From positions 1 to 64,000 of the forward strand of contig DAOSUP010000001.1 in assembly GCA_035378845.1 (NCBI GenBank): DNA of 64,000 nt. The letters are read 5' to 3'. Source of the DNA: JAKOUL01 sp035378845 (GTDB lineage Bacteria > Dictyoglomota > Dictyoglomia > Dictyoglomales > Dictyoglomaceae). Made by a program: the position numbers and the translations under genes. Positions 54,094 to 61,952 of this stretch are shown one piece after another; positions within the stretch are counted from its first letter, which is position 1, and every line of letters begins with the position of its first letter. The notes beneath the pieces were generated by a model. That model saw nothing but the letters and a program-made list of their open reading frames with translations, did not search any database and was not told the DNA's origin.

Positions 54094-54474
54094 TTACTTT
54101 TTGGGAAGAGCAATCTCCAAAAACCCATCTCTGTATACTGCTTCAGCTTTTTCTGGGTCAACTTCTGCAGGAAGATAAATTACCCTTTCAAAAGGTCCGA
54201 AATTTATTTCCATCTGATAGTATATCTCAGGATCTGCCACATATCTTTCTTGTCTTGTACCTCTTAATATTAATTTCCCTTCTTGAAAAGTAAGGTCAAT
54301 GTCTTCTTTCCTCACTCCAGCTATCTCAACTAAAAGAACAATCTTGTCATCAGTCTCATAGATATCTATCCTTGGTACCCATGCGCCCCATTGCATAGAA
54401 AAACGAGAGCTTTCTCTGTGAAAGCAATCTACTATTTGGAATACATGGTCTTTAAAGGGATTATTTCCTTGCAT
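54094..54474 (-). CDS. hsp20: Hsp20-family small heat-shock protein
   Basis: ATP-independent chaperone that holds unfolding proteins, 126 residues. The alpha-crystallin domain runs from about residue 35 to the end: PRIDIYETDDKIVLLVEIAGV, then INFGPFERVIYLP and the terminal GFLEIALPK strand. ATG at 54474 has GAGGAGG before it. An in-frame ATG 90 nt upstream lies across the promoter region and is rejected. The protein is short because it lacks the usual C-terminal IxI tail; the sequence ends right after the alpha-crystallin domain. First gene of an operon with lon and baeRF. Confidence 0.93.
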   Translation of the reverse strand: MQGNNPFKDHVFQIVDCFHRESSRFSMQWGAWVPRIDIYETDDKIVLLVEIAGVRKEDIDLTFQEGKLILRGTRQERYVADPEIYYQMEINFGPFERVIYLPAEVDPEKAEAVYRDGFLEIALPKK

Positions 54475-54529
54475 AGATATCTTCCTCCTCTCTATGATAT
54501 TCCTTTGTAGTATTTTTTCCATTTTTTTC

Positions 54530-54538
54530 ATTATATCA
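54530..54538 (-). promoter_or_regulatory. Extended -10 promoter of hsp20-lon-baeRF
   Basis: Minus-strand TGATATAAT (54538-54530) is an extended -10. No CIRCE inverted repeat or sigma-32-type element was seen, so heat control, if any, is by another route. Confidence 0.55.
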
Positions 54539-54549
54539 TATATAAAAAG

Positions 54550-54565
54550 TGTGACATAAATCACT
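54550..54565. promoter_or_regulatory. CRP/FNR-like palindrome between divergent promoters
   Basis: TGTGA-CATAAA-TCACT matches the CRP half-sites (TGTGA-N6-TCACA) in 9 of 10 positions. It lies about 43 nt before the predicted start of the outer-membrane protein gene, whose -10 (TATAAT, 54589-54594) has no good -35, as expected for an activated promoter. It is also close to the -35 region of hsp20. Confidence 0.4.
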
Positions 54566-54637
54566 TTCTTTATTTATATTTTTTAGGATATAATAAAAAT
54601 GGGAAAGATAAAGATTTTTGAGGAGAGGTGAGATGTA

Positions 54638-55849
54638 ATGAAAAAGTATTTGATTCTTTTTACAGTGATTTCCTTAATTTTCCTTACCGAGGTTTCCTTT
54701 GCTGTAACGACTTCTTTTTCTTTTAAAGATCTCTTATATGATCCAAGGGCTATGGGTATGGCAGGAGCAATGACTGCTCTTGCTGATTCGCCTACTGCTG
54801 CAATTTTTAATCCTGCATTGATGGGAGAATACTCCCACTTAGCTTTAAAGCTTGGTGTAGGATTATCTCCTCTTGATGAAACTAATATACAAAATTGGCA
54901 GACTTTGAGCGAGTACATTCAAGCTTTGGGAGAAGGGGAAGAGCCACCAGATGGAGAAATCCAATCTATGCTTTCTCTCGGAGGATATTTAAATCTTGGT
55001 ATTAGTAAAATTGGAATAACTATATTTGGAGATGGAGATGTAAATGCAGATTACTATAAATACTCAAATCCTTCTCCTGATCTTACAGAAACTGCTGTTG
55101 ATGTAGCTGTAAACTTAACAGGAGATGCTGATTTGAATGGAGCAGTGACAGTAGCTATTCCAGCAATTGATATTCTTGGAGTAAAATTAAATATTGGTGC
55201 TAATTTAAGAGTAAATGATACTGTAACTTTAGGAACTTCAATTGATGCATATGCTACTCCTGTGGGAACAACTATAGCAGAAACGACAGGGACTTACAAT
55301 GATAGTGATTATTATAGAAGAACATATTCATTGATTGATCAAAAGTATTTAGCAGTTGATGCTGGAGCGTATCTGAGGTTTTCACCATTTATAGCAGCAG
55401 GTTTAGTCTTTAAAAATGCTTATGCTACCCCATTAGAAGGGAAAGTTACAAGTGGTATAGAAGAGGGATATTTTGATACTAATAGTGAATTAATTACTAC
55501 TCAAACATACACTGAAACTTCCGGGCCTTATGATGTAGTTTTGCCAGAGCTATCTACCAAAGCAGGAGTTTTTGTAAAAATTCCTGCTATTAATACAAGA
55601 ATTGCTATTGATACTGATCTTGATGCTAGCTTTCAGCCTACATTATATAGAGTAGGTATAGAACAGCCATTATTAATGCTATTAGGAAGAGTCGGAGCAA
55701 TTCTTGACACGAATTTCCAACCTATGCTTTATACTTTTGGTGCTGGTATAGATTTGCGTCTTATAAAGGTAGATTTAGGAGTTGTTTTTGAACCTGAGGA
55801 TCTAACAATTCCTGTTGCTGCGGCAATCTCTGGGTCTATTGGTTTCTAA
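54638..55849 (+). CDS. Outer-membrane beta-barrel protein, PorV/TraF-like
   Basis: A 403-residue secreted protein with a signal peptide (to about 22, SFAV). Immediately after it comes the DPRAMGMAGAMTALADSPTAAIFNPAL motif (spread over about 32-58) typical of FadL/PorV/TraF-type outer-membrane proteins. The rest is regular beta strand with glycines and aromatics, ending in Phe (SGSIGF). This implies an outer membrane. No partner genes show the cargo or function. ATG has GAGGAGAGG upstream; a strong bidirectional terminator follows. Confidence 0.78.
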   Translation: MKKYLILFTVISLIFLTEVSFAVTTSFSFKDLLYDPRAMGMAGAMTALADSPTAAIFNPALMGEYSHLALKLGVGLSPLDETNIQNWQTLSEYIQALGEGEEPPDGEIQSMLSLGGYLNLGISKIGITIFGDGDVNADYYKYSNPSPDLTETAVDVAVNLTGDADLNGAVTVAIPAIDILGVKLNIGANLRVNDTVTLGTSIDAYATPVGTTIAETTGTYNDSDYYRRTYSLIDQKYLAVDAGAYLRFSPFIAAGLVFKNAYATPLEGKVTSGIEEGYFDTNSELITTQTYTETSGPYDVVLPELSTKAGVFVKIPAINTRIAIDTDLDASFQPTLYRVGIEQPLLMLLGRVGAILDTNFQPMLYTFGAGIDLRLIKVDLGVVFEPEDLTIPVAAAISGSIGF

Positions 55850-55857
55850 GAAAAGAA

Positions 55858-55891
55858 AAGGGGGGGGAAAGCTTTTGCTTTCCCCCCCCTT
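55858..55891. terminator. Bidirectional terminator
   Basis: Eight G plus AAAGC (55860-55872) pairs with GCTTT plus eight C (55877-55889) around a TTTT loop. T-rich tails occur on both sides (AAGATTTTTT region on plus; TTTTCTTTT on minus), serving both the outer-membrane gene and the convergent arsR. Confidence 0.88.
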
Positions 55892-55909
55892 AAGATTTTT
55901 TAGCCTTTA

Positions 55910-56224
55910 TTAGTTTTTTAATGAAGTTTTATATCTAAGCTTATAAACCAACTCTAAAAGTTCAAGTACTGAGTCATCTGCTAAGGAATAATAAACATGC
56001 TGTCCTACACGTCTCTTCTTTAAAAGTCCTAAATTGTAAAGATCTTTAAGATTTTGAGAAGTATTAGCAAAAGATGCATTGATTATTTTTGCTATCTCTC
56101 CAGCGCTTTTTTCTCCTTCACTAAGAGTACATAATATATGAATCCTCACAAAACTTGAGAGAGATTTAAAAACATCAGCAAGACCTTCACATTCTTCCAT
56201 ATTAAGTTTTCTCTTTAGTTCCAT
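55910..56224 (-). CDS. ArsR-family transcriptional regulator
   Basis: A 104-residue winged-helix repressor. The helix-turn-helix SAGEIAKIINASFANTSQNLKDLYNLG (about 40-66) and the wing LLKKRRVGQHVYYSLAD are typical. A cysteine at 13 and one at 32 are the only candidates for metal sensing, and the classic CVC motif is absent, so it may sense something other than arsenic. SD GGGAG lies about 9 nt upstream of the ATG. An operator candidate is within its own promoter. Confidence 0.9.
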   Translation of the reverse strand: MELKRKLNMEECEGLADVFKSLSSFVRIHILCTLSEGEKSAGEIAKIINASFANTSQNLKDLYNLGLLKKRRVGQHVYYSLADDSVLELLELVYKLRYKTSLKN

Positions 56225-56272
56225 AATTTTATTACTCCCTTTCTACGTGTTTTTGAATAAAAACTTTATATA

Positions 56273-56300
56273 AGTATAAGAAATTTCTTTATAAAGTCAA
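56273..56300 (-). promoter_or_regulatory. Promoter of arsR with internal palindromic operator
   Basis: Minus-strand TTGACT (56300-56295) and TATACT (56278-56273) are 16 nt apart. A perfect 12-nt palindrome AAGAAATTTCTT (56278-56289) fills most of the spacer, so bound repressor would block polymerase. Confidence 0.6.
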
Positions 56301-56320
56301 GTTTACTAAGTAATTATGAT

Positions 56321-57475
56321 CTATTCTTTATATACTTCTTTACCTTCTATGAAAACTTTTTCTACTCTTGCTCTCATATCAAAAGGATGTGCTGACCAAA
56401 TCACAATATCAGCATCTTTCCCCTTTTCAAGAGATCCAACCCTATCCTCAATACCCAATATTTTTGCAGGGTTTATAGTTAACATTTTTAAGAGATCATC
56501 TTCATTTGCTCCATATCTTAATGCAGTTCCTGCTTGAATATTAGCATGCTCTAAATGGATTACAGGATGATCACACATTAGAGAAGTTAGAATCCCCTTT
56601 TCATTTAAGATTTTTATAGACTCATAAGTCTTATCTTTGAGCTCTAACTTAGTATTAAATCCAAAAAGAGGTCCAAGGATTAAAGGTATATTTTTGCTTT
56701 TTATGTAATCAGCAATTTTATAAGCTTCTGTAGCATGCTCTATTACTAATTTGAAATCAAATTCTTCTGAGATTCTTATGGCAGTTAGGATATCATCCTT
56801 TCTATGTGCATGGATTCTTGCAGGGATTTCTCCTTTAAGTACTTTCTCTCCTATCTCATATTTTAAATCTCTCTCTAAAAATGTTTTTTCTTCTTTCTCT
56901 GCTTCTTTTTTCTTGTTCATATAATCCTGAACCTTAAAGAAGTAATTCCTAATGATAGCTGCTGTACCAAGCCTTGTAGAAGGCATCTGATTCTTCTGTC
57001 CGTAAACTCTCTTTGGATTTTCTCCTAATGCCATTTTAAGTCCTGCAATTTCTTTGACAATCATCTCATCCACAATCTTTGATTTAAATTTTATTATGGA
57101 CCCTTGTCCTCCAATAGGGTTTGCAGAGCCAGGAAGAATTGTTACGCAAGTTACTCCTCCAGAAAGAGCTTTATCTATGGCAGAATCATCAGGATTAAAG
57201 GCATCTATAGCTTTTACATGAGGTGTTACAGGATCTGTAGCCTCATTTCCATCTTGGTAATAGTTTCCAACACCTTCTTCAAAAAGTCCAATATGAGAAT
57301 GGGCATCTATAAATCCTGGTAGAATAAATTTATCCTTTGCATCTATAATCTCCACATCAGAATCTTGTAAGTTTACTCCTATAGCTTCAATTTTCCCATC
57401 TTTTATAAGGATATCTCCTTGAAAATATGAGGAAGTAATAGGAAATATAAAGCCATTTTTGATGAGGATTTTCAT
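56321..57475 (-). CDS. Amidohydrolase-family metal-dependent hydrolase
   Basis: A 384-residue amidohydrolase of the imidazolonepropionase/dipeptidase-like type. The metal-binding DAHSHIGLFEEG (about 57-68), PARIHAHRKDDI (His near 220), VIEHATEAYK, and the acid in MCDHPVIH follow family order, and the closing LGIEDRVGSLEKGKDADIVIW is the C-terminal beta-sandwich signature. The substrate is unknown; no signal peptide, so cytosolic. It starts right after the GNAT-like gene stop (no gap), so the two are cotranscribed. Confidence 0.9.
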   Translation of the reverse strand: MKILIKNGFIFPITSSYFQGDILIKDGKIEAIGVNLQDSDVEIIDAKDKFILPGFIDAHSHIGLFEEGVGNYYQDGNEATDPVTPHVKAIDAFNPDDSAIDKALSGGVTCVTILPGSANPIGGQGSIIKFKSKIVDEMIVKEIAGLKMALGENPKRVYGQKNQMPSTRLGTAAIIRNYFFKVQDYMNKKKEAEKEEKTFLERDLKYEIGEKVLKGEIPARIHAHRKDDILTAIRISEEFDFKLVIEHATEAYKIADYIKSKNIPLILGPLFGFNTKLELKDKTYESIKILNEKGILTSLMCDHPVIHLEHANIQAGTALRYGANEDDLLKMLTINPAKILGIEDRVGSLEKGKDADIVIWSAHPFDMRARVEKVFIEGKEVYKE

Positions 57476-58612
57476 TTAATTTACCTCCTGAATTTTCTTT
57501 TTAAAGATTGCAAATTTTCTATAAAGGACCCCTCCTACTGCTTCTGCTTCTCTACACATTTTTTTATTGTTGATATTTATAGCGGATCCTTCTGCAAATA
57601 CATATCCTTTTTCTCTTGCATATCTTAAAAGTTCAACAAATAAGGCTTCAGGAACCCCTTTGGCTTGGAATTTAGGCAGTACAAAAAGTAAAAATACTCG
57701 TGTACGGTTTATTTTATTTTTATATAAGAGGAATTTTAGCCATCCAGTAGGGAAAAGCCTTCCATTCATTCTTTTGAATATTTGATTGTAGTCAGGCATG
57801 GTTACTGCAAAACCTGCGGGTTCACTATCAGAAATAGCTATTTGTACAAAATCTGGAGGAATAAATTTTGCCAAATCCTTACATAAGGCAAGCATCTCTT
57901 CCTCTGTAGGAGGTATTAAATAATCATATTCTAAAGGAATAAGAGATTCTTTAAGAATATAATAAAGAATTTTTGATTCTTCAGGTACTCTTGAGTAATC
58001 GGCATGTCTTGTAATAAAGTTATACTTTTTTTTAGCATACTCTATAGTTCTTATAGATTCATCTAAAGGAAGCTTTTTCAAGTCATATTTGTAGGCAGCG
58101 AAAATATGCTCTCTTTCAAAGCCATATTCTTCAAAAAAGTCCACATAGTATGAAGGATTATAAGTAGTATATATCATAGGAGGATCTTCAAAGTTTTCTA
58201 CTAACATTCCTCGGAAATCATCCCCATTAGTAGGAGAGACTGGTCCTACCATTGTCTCCATATCCATTTCTTTCAGCCAGTTTTCTGCAGTCTCAAGAAG
58301 TTCTAACGCTACATTTTTATCATTTATACACTCAAAAAGGGTGACATAACCTTCTTTTTTATCTTTCAATTTATTCATTTTTTCATCAATTCCTACTGCT
58401 ATTCTTCCTACAATTTTGCTATTTATATAGGCATTAAAAAATTCATGAGGTCCGCTTTGAAAAAGAAGGCTTCCGGGTCCATCTAAAATTTTTTTCATAT
58501 CCGAAATAAGAGGTGGTACCCAGAGAGGATCATTTTTATACAATTCAAATGGGAACATGATAAAATCTTTTTTCTCTTTTTTTGTGGTTACTTTCTTGAT
58601 TTCTATTGACAC
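57476..58612 (-). CDS. GNAT-like protein of unknown substrate
   Basis: A 378-residue protein similar in pattern to a family of long acetyltransferase-like proteins (YghO-like) often annotated hypothetical. An N-terminal FPFELYKNDPLWVPPL segment is followed by a PVSPTNGDDFRGMLVENFEDPP stretch (spread over about 123-144), and a C-terminal acetyltransferase-like region (about 230-375) with FLLFVLPKFQAKGVPEALF and GSAININNKKMCREAEAVGG. GTG start with AAGGAGG 7 nt upstream. Cotranscribed with the amidohydrolase, but a shared pathway is not evident. Confidence 0.65.
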   Translation of the reverse strand: MSIEIKKVTTKKEKKDFIMFPFELYKNDPLWVPPLISDMKKILDGPGSLLFQSGPHEFFNAYINSKIVGRIAVGIDEKMNKLKDKKEGYVTLFECINDKNVALELLETAENWLKEMDMETMVGPVSPTNGDDFRGMLVENFEDPPMIYTTYNPSYYVDFFEEYGFEREHIFAAYKYDLKKLPLDESIRTIEYAKKKYNFITRHADYSRVPEESKILYYILKESLIPLEYDYLIPPTEEEMLALCKDLAKFIPPDFVQIAISDSEPAGFAVTMPDYNQIFKRMNGRLFPTGWLKFLLYKNKINRTRVFLLFVLPKFQAKGVPEALFVELLRYAREKGYVFAEGSAININNKKMCREAEAVGGVLYRKFAIFKKKIQEVN

Positions 58613-58646
58613 CTATATGCCTCCTTTGCTTTACTATTTAAGATCT

Positions 58647-58675
58647 ATTTTAATTAGTTATTTTAATAAAATCAA
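58647..58675 (-). promoter_or_regulatory. Promoter of the GNAT-like/amidohydrolase unit
   Basis: Minus-strand TTGATT (58675-58670) and TAAAAT (58652-58647) are 17 nt apart, in the 74-nt gap after rsmG. The pair can therefore be transcribed separately from the suf operon. Confidence 0.5.
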
Positions 58676-58686
58676 TACAAACAAAT

Positions 58687-59409
58687 TTATAAAGAGAGAG
58701 GTCTTTTCTCAGGTATACCAGGTCTTCTAGGAAATTTAGAGGGAGTTGGAAATTCTTTTCGGAAGATTAAAAATGTCCGACATATATCATCAAAAGATAT
58801 ATTTAATGTTTTTTCTAATTTACCACCAAGAAGTTCTGCTACTTTTACTTGAGTTTCCCATTCAGGAAGTTTTTTCTCGGTAGCTTGGGCGAGGAAAATT
58901 CCAGAAATTTTTAAAAATGGTATAGAGTATTCCAATACTATATTAGGTTTTGCGACACCTCTTGCAAGAGATAGATCATATTTTTCTCTATAATCTTGAT
59001 TTTGAGCAAGATTTTCAGCTCTATCCCATATGATATGGATATTGGTAAGTTCTAAAATCCGCACTATTTCTTCAAGGAAAATAATTTTTTTCTTTTGGGA
59101 CTCAAGGAGAGTAATTTTCCAATTTGGGTTAAGTATTTTTAATGGTATTCCTGGAAAACCTGCACCAGTGCCTATATCAATGACCTTTTCAATTGGTTCT
59201 TCTTTTATAGGAATAATACATGATAGTGAATCTACAAAGTGTTTTAATATAATTTCTTCCTCTTCTTCAATAGAGGTAAGATTTATTTTTCTATTCCAAT
59301 CCTGAAGAGCTTTAAGGTAAAGAAAAAATTTTTTCTTCTGAAGAGGGGATAGAGATATTTTTAAATCTTCTAACTTTTCTTGAAAAATTGCCTCAAATTT
59401 TTCTTCCAT
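58687..59409 (-). CDS. rsmG: 16S rRNA (guanine-N7) methyltransferase RsmG
   Basis: Methylates G527 of 16S rRNA using S-adenosylmethionine; 240 residues. The SAM motif IDIGTGAGFPGIPLKI (about 77-92) and NRKINLTSI before it, with SLARGVAKPNIVLEYSIPFL later, are family signatures. No good SD: it begins 8 nt after sufB and is probably translationally coupled. It is unusual to find rsmG (often near gidA or parA) at the end of a suf operon. Confidence 0.95.
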   Translation of the reverse strand: MEEKFEAIFQEKLEDLKISLSPLQKKKFFLYLKALQDWNRKINLTSIEEEEEIILKHFVDSLSCIIPIKEEPIEKVIDIGTGAGFPGIPLKILNPNWKITLLESQKKKIIFLEEIVRILELTNIHIIWDRAENLAQNQDYREKYDLSLARGVAKPNIVLEYSIPFLKISGIFLAQATEKKLPEWETQVKVAELLGGKLEKTLNISFDDICRTFLIFRKEFPTPSKFPRRPGIPEKRPLSL

Positions 59410-59417
59410 TATAAATA

Positions 59418-60653
59418 TTATAATCCAGCTTTCTCAAGTTGTGCTACTGTATTATTTATTTGATCCTTTGCTACTTTGGGTAGACCTGGTATTTCAAGGC
59501 TTAAGAATCCACGAGTGATAGTTGACATAGCTTCATCTTTATTAAAGCCTCTTGTAGTTAAATATTCTATTTCCTCCTCTGCAATAGGTCCTATAGCAGC
59601 TTCATGGGAAAGTTCACTCTCAGGATCCTGAGCATCTAAGATGGGGATAGCAACTATTCTGGCTTCTTTATTCAAAATAATTCCTCTACAATCTAAGAAG
59701 CCTTTTGTATCTTGGGCTTTTCCTATGATTTCACCTCTACTATAAACTTGAGAACTATCATCAGCAATAATCCTTGATACCATTTCTCCCTTAGAGTTTT
59801 TATCTTCAAACACAATTCTTCCTCCAAGATCAATATAGGAGTCTTTGCGACCATAAGTTATGGTATATAATCTGGCAATTGCTCCTTCTTTTACATAAAC
59901 TGTAGGGTAGCTTTGGACAGATTTTACAGGTTTTAGAATGACATAATTGTTTATAAATACTCCTCCTTCTTCTACAAGTACAGCTGTTCTTGGTCTTACA
60001 TGGAACTCTTCAGACCAGTTATGGATCATAGTGAAATAAAGTTTTGCTCCTTTTTTGATGAAGAATTCTGAGACACCAATGTGAATTCCAGGCTCATTTT
60101 TAAGATGGGTTAAACATCCTGTAGTTACAAATACTTCTGCTCCTTCTTCTACAATTATGATATTATGTACATTCTGACTTATATTGCCTTCTTTTATATA
60201 TAGGCAAGACTGAATAGGATACTCTATCTTTTGGTTAGCAAATACTCTTATGAAATATCCTCCTGTAGGCTTTAATTCTGCCCATGCAGTGTACTTATCA
60301 GTATCTGGTGCCACAAGTTTTCCATAATAATTTTCAAGCCATTCATACTTTTCTAAAGCCTCTTGAATTGACATTATCTCTAATTTCCCCTTATAAATAT
60401 TTTTTAGTTTTTCATAAACGACACTATGATTAATTTGAAAATATGTTCCTGCTGTATTCTCTTCAGATGGTGTAATTCCTGAATAAAGTATATTTTCTTT
60501 GATTTCATTTGGAAGTCTTTCTAAATTGTCTATAGGTTGATCATAAATAGTTTTCATGTAAGGTTCTAAATCTATATCAGGACCTAATATAGCAGGTTTA
60601 TCTTTGGCTTTTAAAGCTCTATTTTTTAATTCTTCAAGATAGGTTTTGAGCAT
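59418..60653 (-). CDS. sufB: SufB/SufD-family iron-sulfur cluster scaffold protein
   Basis: Scaffold partner of SufC in iron-sulfur assembly, 411 residues. The C-terminal beta-helix-like core is recognisable: EEGAEVFVTTGCLTH, FFIKKGAKLYFTMIHNW, the DSSQVYSRGEIIGKAQDTKG stretch (about 293-312), and the SHEAAIGPIAEEEIEYLTTRGF signature (about 355-376). One protein only is present, shorter than E. coli SufB (495), so it may form a homodimer instead of the SufB-SufD pair. SD AAGGAGG precedes the ATG, and the start overlaps sufC by 20 nt. The B/D assignment is by best fit. Confidence 0.88.
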   Translation of the reverse strand: MLKTYLEELKNRALKAKDKPAILGPDIDLEPYMKTIYDQPIDNLERLPNEIKENILYSGITPSEENTAGTYFQINHSVVYEKLKNIYKGKLEIMSIQEALEKYEWLENYYGKLVAPDTDKYTAWAELKPTGGYFIRVFANQKIEYPIQSCLYIKEGNISQNVHNIIIVEEGAEVFVTTGCLTHLKNEPGIHIGVSEFFIKKGAKLYFTMIHNWSEEFHVRPRTAVLVEEGGVFINNYVILKPVKSVQSYPTVYVKEGAIARLYTITYGRKDSYIDLGGRIVFEDKNSKGEMVSRIIADDSSQVYSRGEIIGKAQDTKGFLDCRGIILNKEARIVAIPILDAQDPESELSHEAAIGPIAEEEIEYLTTRGFNKDEAMSTITRGFLSLEIPGLPKVAKDQINNTVAQLEKAGL

Positions 60654-61371
60654 AGGCTAACCTCCTTATATATTCATATCCTTTTTCTTCAATCTGGTGT
60701 ATAAGATCTAAACTACCTTTCCATAAGTATTTCCCGTCTAAAAGAACAATTACAGAGTTAGAATCTATGTAATCTAAAACCTTTAAGTTGTGAGTTACAA
60801 CTATAAGATTACTTTCTTTTGATACCTTTCTTAATGCCTCTCCAATGAGCTTTAAAGAATCAATATCTACACCAGAATCGGGTTCATCTAAAAGGGCAAG
60901 CTTAGGTTTTGCAAGGAGAAGTTGTAAAACCTCACTTTTTTTCCTTTCACCACCAGAAAAGCCGTAATTTACCTCTCTTTCAAGAAAAGATTCGTCAAGA
61001 TCCAAATCTTTCAAATAGCTATATATCTCTTCAGGCAAGTTCTTTTTAGGATCTATGTTTAGGATCTTCTTGAGGATATCTCTTAGCTTTACTCCTCTCA
61101 CCGCAGGAGGAAGTTGATAAGCTAAAAATATACCTTTTTTAAATCTTTCATCAGGAGTTAGATCTGTTATATCTTCCTCATAAAAATAGATCTTTCCTGA
61201 GACTTTAAATCGGGAAAGTCCCATTAAGGTTCCAAGGAGAGTAGATTTTCCTGTTCCATTTGGTCCGAGGAGAACGTGTATCCCTTCTTCAAGATTTAGA
61301 TTTAGCCCATCTAATATGGTTTCTCCATTAATCTCTACTATTAAATTTTGAAGGCTTAACATTTCTTTCAT
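60634..61371 (-). CDS. sufC: SufC iron-sulfur assembly ATPase
   Basis: ABC-type ATPase of the SUF system, 245 residues. Walker A GPNGTGKSTLLG (about 35-46), Q-loop FLAYQLPPAVRG, signature GFSGGERKKSEVLQLL, Walker B LALLDEPDSGVD, and the switch His in VVTHNLKVL. It drives conformational change of SufB during cluster assembly. ATG overlaps the stop of the rrf2 gene (ATGA). No sufS, sufU or sufE lies beside it in this window. Confidence 0.95.
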   Translation of the reverse strand: MKEMLSLQNLIVEINGETILDGLNLNLEEGIHVLLGPNGTGKSTLLGTLMGLSRFKVSGKIYFYEEDITDLTPDERFKKGIFLAYQLPPAVRGVKLRDILKKILNIDPKKNLPEEIYSYLKDLDLDESFLEREVNYGFSGGERKKSEVLQLLLAKPKLALLDEPDSGVDIDSLKLIGEALRKVSKESNLIVVTHNLKVLDYIDSNSVIVLLDGKYLWKGSLDLIHQIEEKGYEYIRRLAYAQNLS

Positions 61372-61802
61372 AAGGATAAAACTTCCTCCTTTCTTAATGT
61401 GCCTTTTGTAAGATCCTCAAGATTAATATCCTCTAAGAGTTTCAATATTTTTGATTCTATGAAATCCCATACTTTCTGAGATTGACAGAAATTTTGCTTT
61501 GTGCATGTATCATTAACATGAATGCATTCAATCAGCTTAATGGGACCTTCTAAAGCCTCAATAATTTCCTTCAATGTAATCTCAGAAGGGCTTTTAGCTA
61601 AAATGAAACCTCCTGATATTCCTTTATAGCTTTCTACCAAGTTTGCTTTTTTAAGATTTAGCATTAATTGGGCTAAAAATTCTCTTGATATGGCTTCTTT
61701 CTCAGACATTTGGCTTAAAGAAAGTTTTTTCTTCTGATAATCTTCTGCAAGAAGGATCATTGCTCTTAATCCATACTCAAGTTTTGCAGATACTTTAAAC
61801 AT
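61368..61802 (-). CDS. Rrf2/IscR-family iron-sulfur-responsive regulator
   Basis: A 144-residue winged-helix regulator. LEYGLRAMILLAEDY at the N-terminus and the recognition region SREFLAQLMLNLKKANLVES are Rrf2 features. Cys93, Cys100 and Cys106 match the three cluster-ligating cysteines of IscR (92, 98, 104 in E. coli), so it probably holds a [2Fe-2S] cluster and senses iron-sulfur status. Being first in the rrf2-sufC-sufB operon implies autoregulation. AAGGAGG lies 6 nt before the ATG. Confidence 0.92.
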   Translation of the reverse strand: MFKVSAKLEYGLRAMILLAEDYQKKKLSLSQMSEKEAISREFLAQLMLNLKKANLVESYKGISGGFILAKSPSEITLKEIIEALEGPIKLIECIHVNDTCTKQNFCQSQKVWDFIESKILKLLEDINLEDLTKGTLRKEEVLSL

Positions 61803-61815
61803 TTTACCTCCTTTA

Positions 61816-61872
61816 AATGTTTAGTTGTTTGCTCAACATATACATTTTAAGTAGGATTTTATTTTTTGTCAA
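61816..61872 (-). promoter_or_regulatory. Promoter and probable Rrf2 operator of the suf operon
   Basis: Minus-strand TTGACA (61872-61867) and TAAAAT (61849-61844) are separated by 17 nt, a near-consensus promoter. Overlapping the start site is a dyad: AATGT (61816-61820), GTTG (61824-61827), CAAC (61834-61837) and ACATT (61842-61846) in mirrored order. It is a good candidate for Rrf2 binding and autorepression. Confidence 0.7.
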
Positions 61873-61906
61873 GGAATGGAATCTTTTTATTTTTTGTTTG
61901 TCAGGG

Positions 61907-61912
61907 TATAAT
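61907..61912 (+). promoter_or_regulatory. Possible -10 of dnaN
   Basis: A perfect TATAAT at 61907-61912, 40 nt before the dnaN start, but no good -35. It is back-to-back with the suf promoter at 61844-61872. Confidence 0.4.
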
Positions 61913-61952
61913 GTTTTATATAAATCCAATGATGAAAGGGAGGAAAGGAAGA

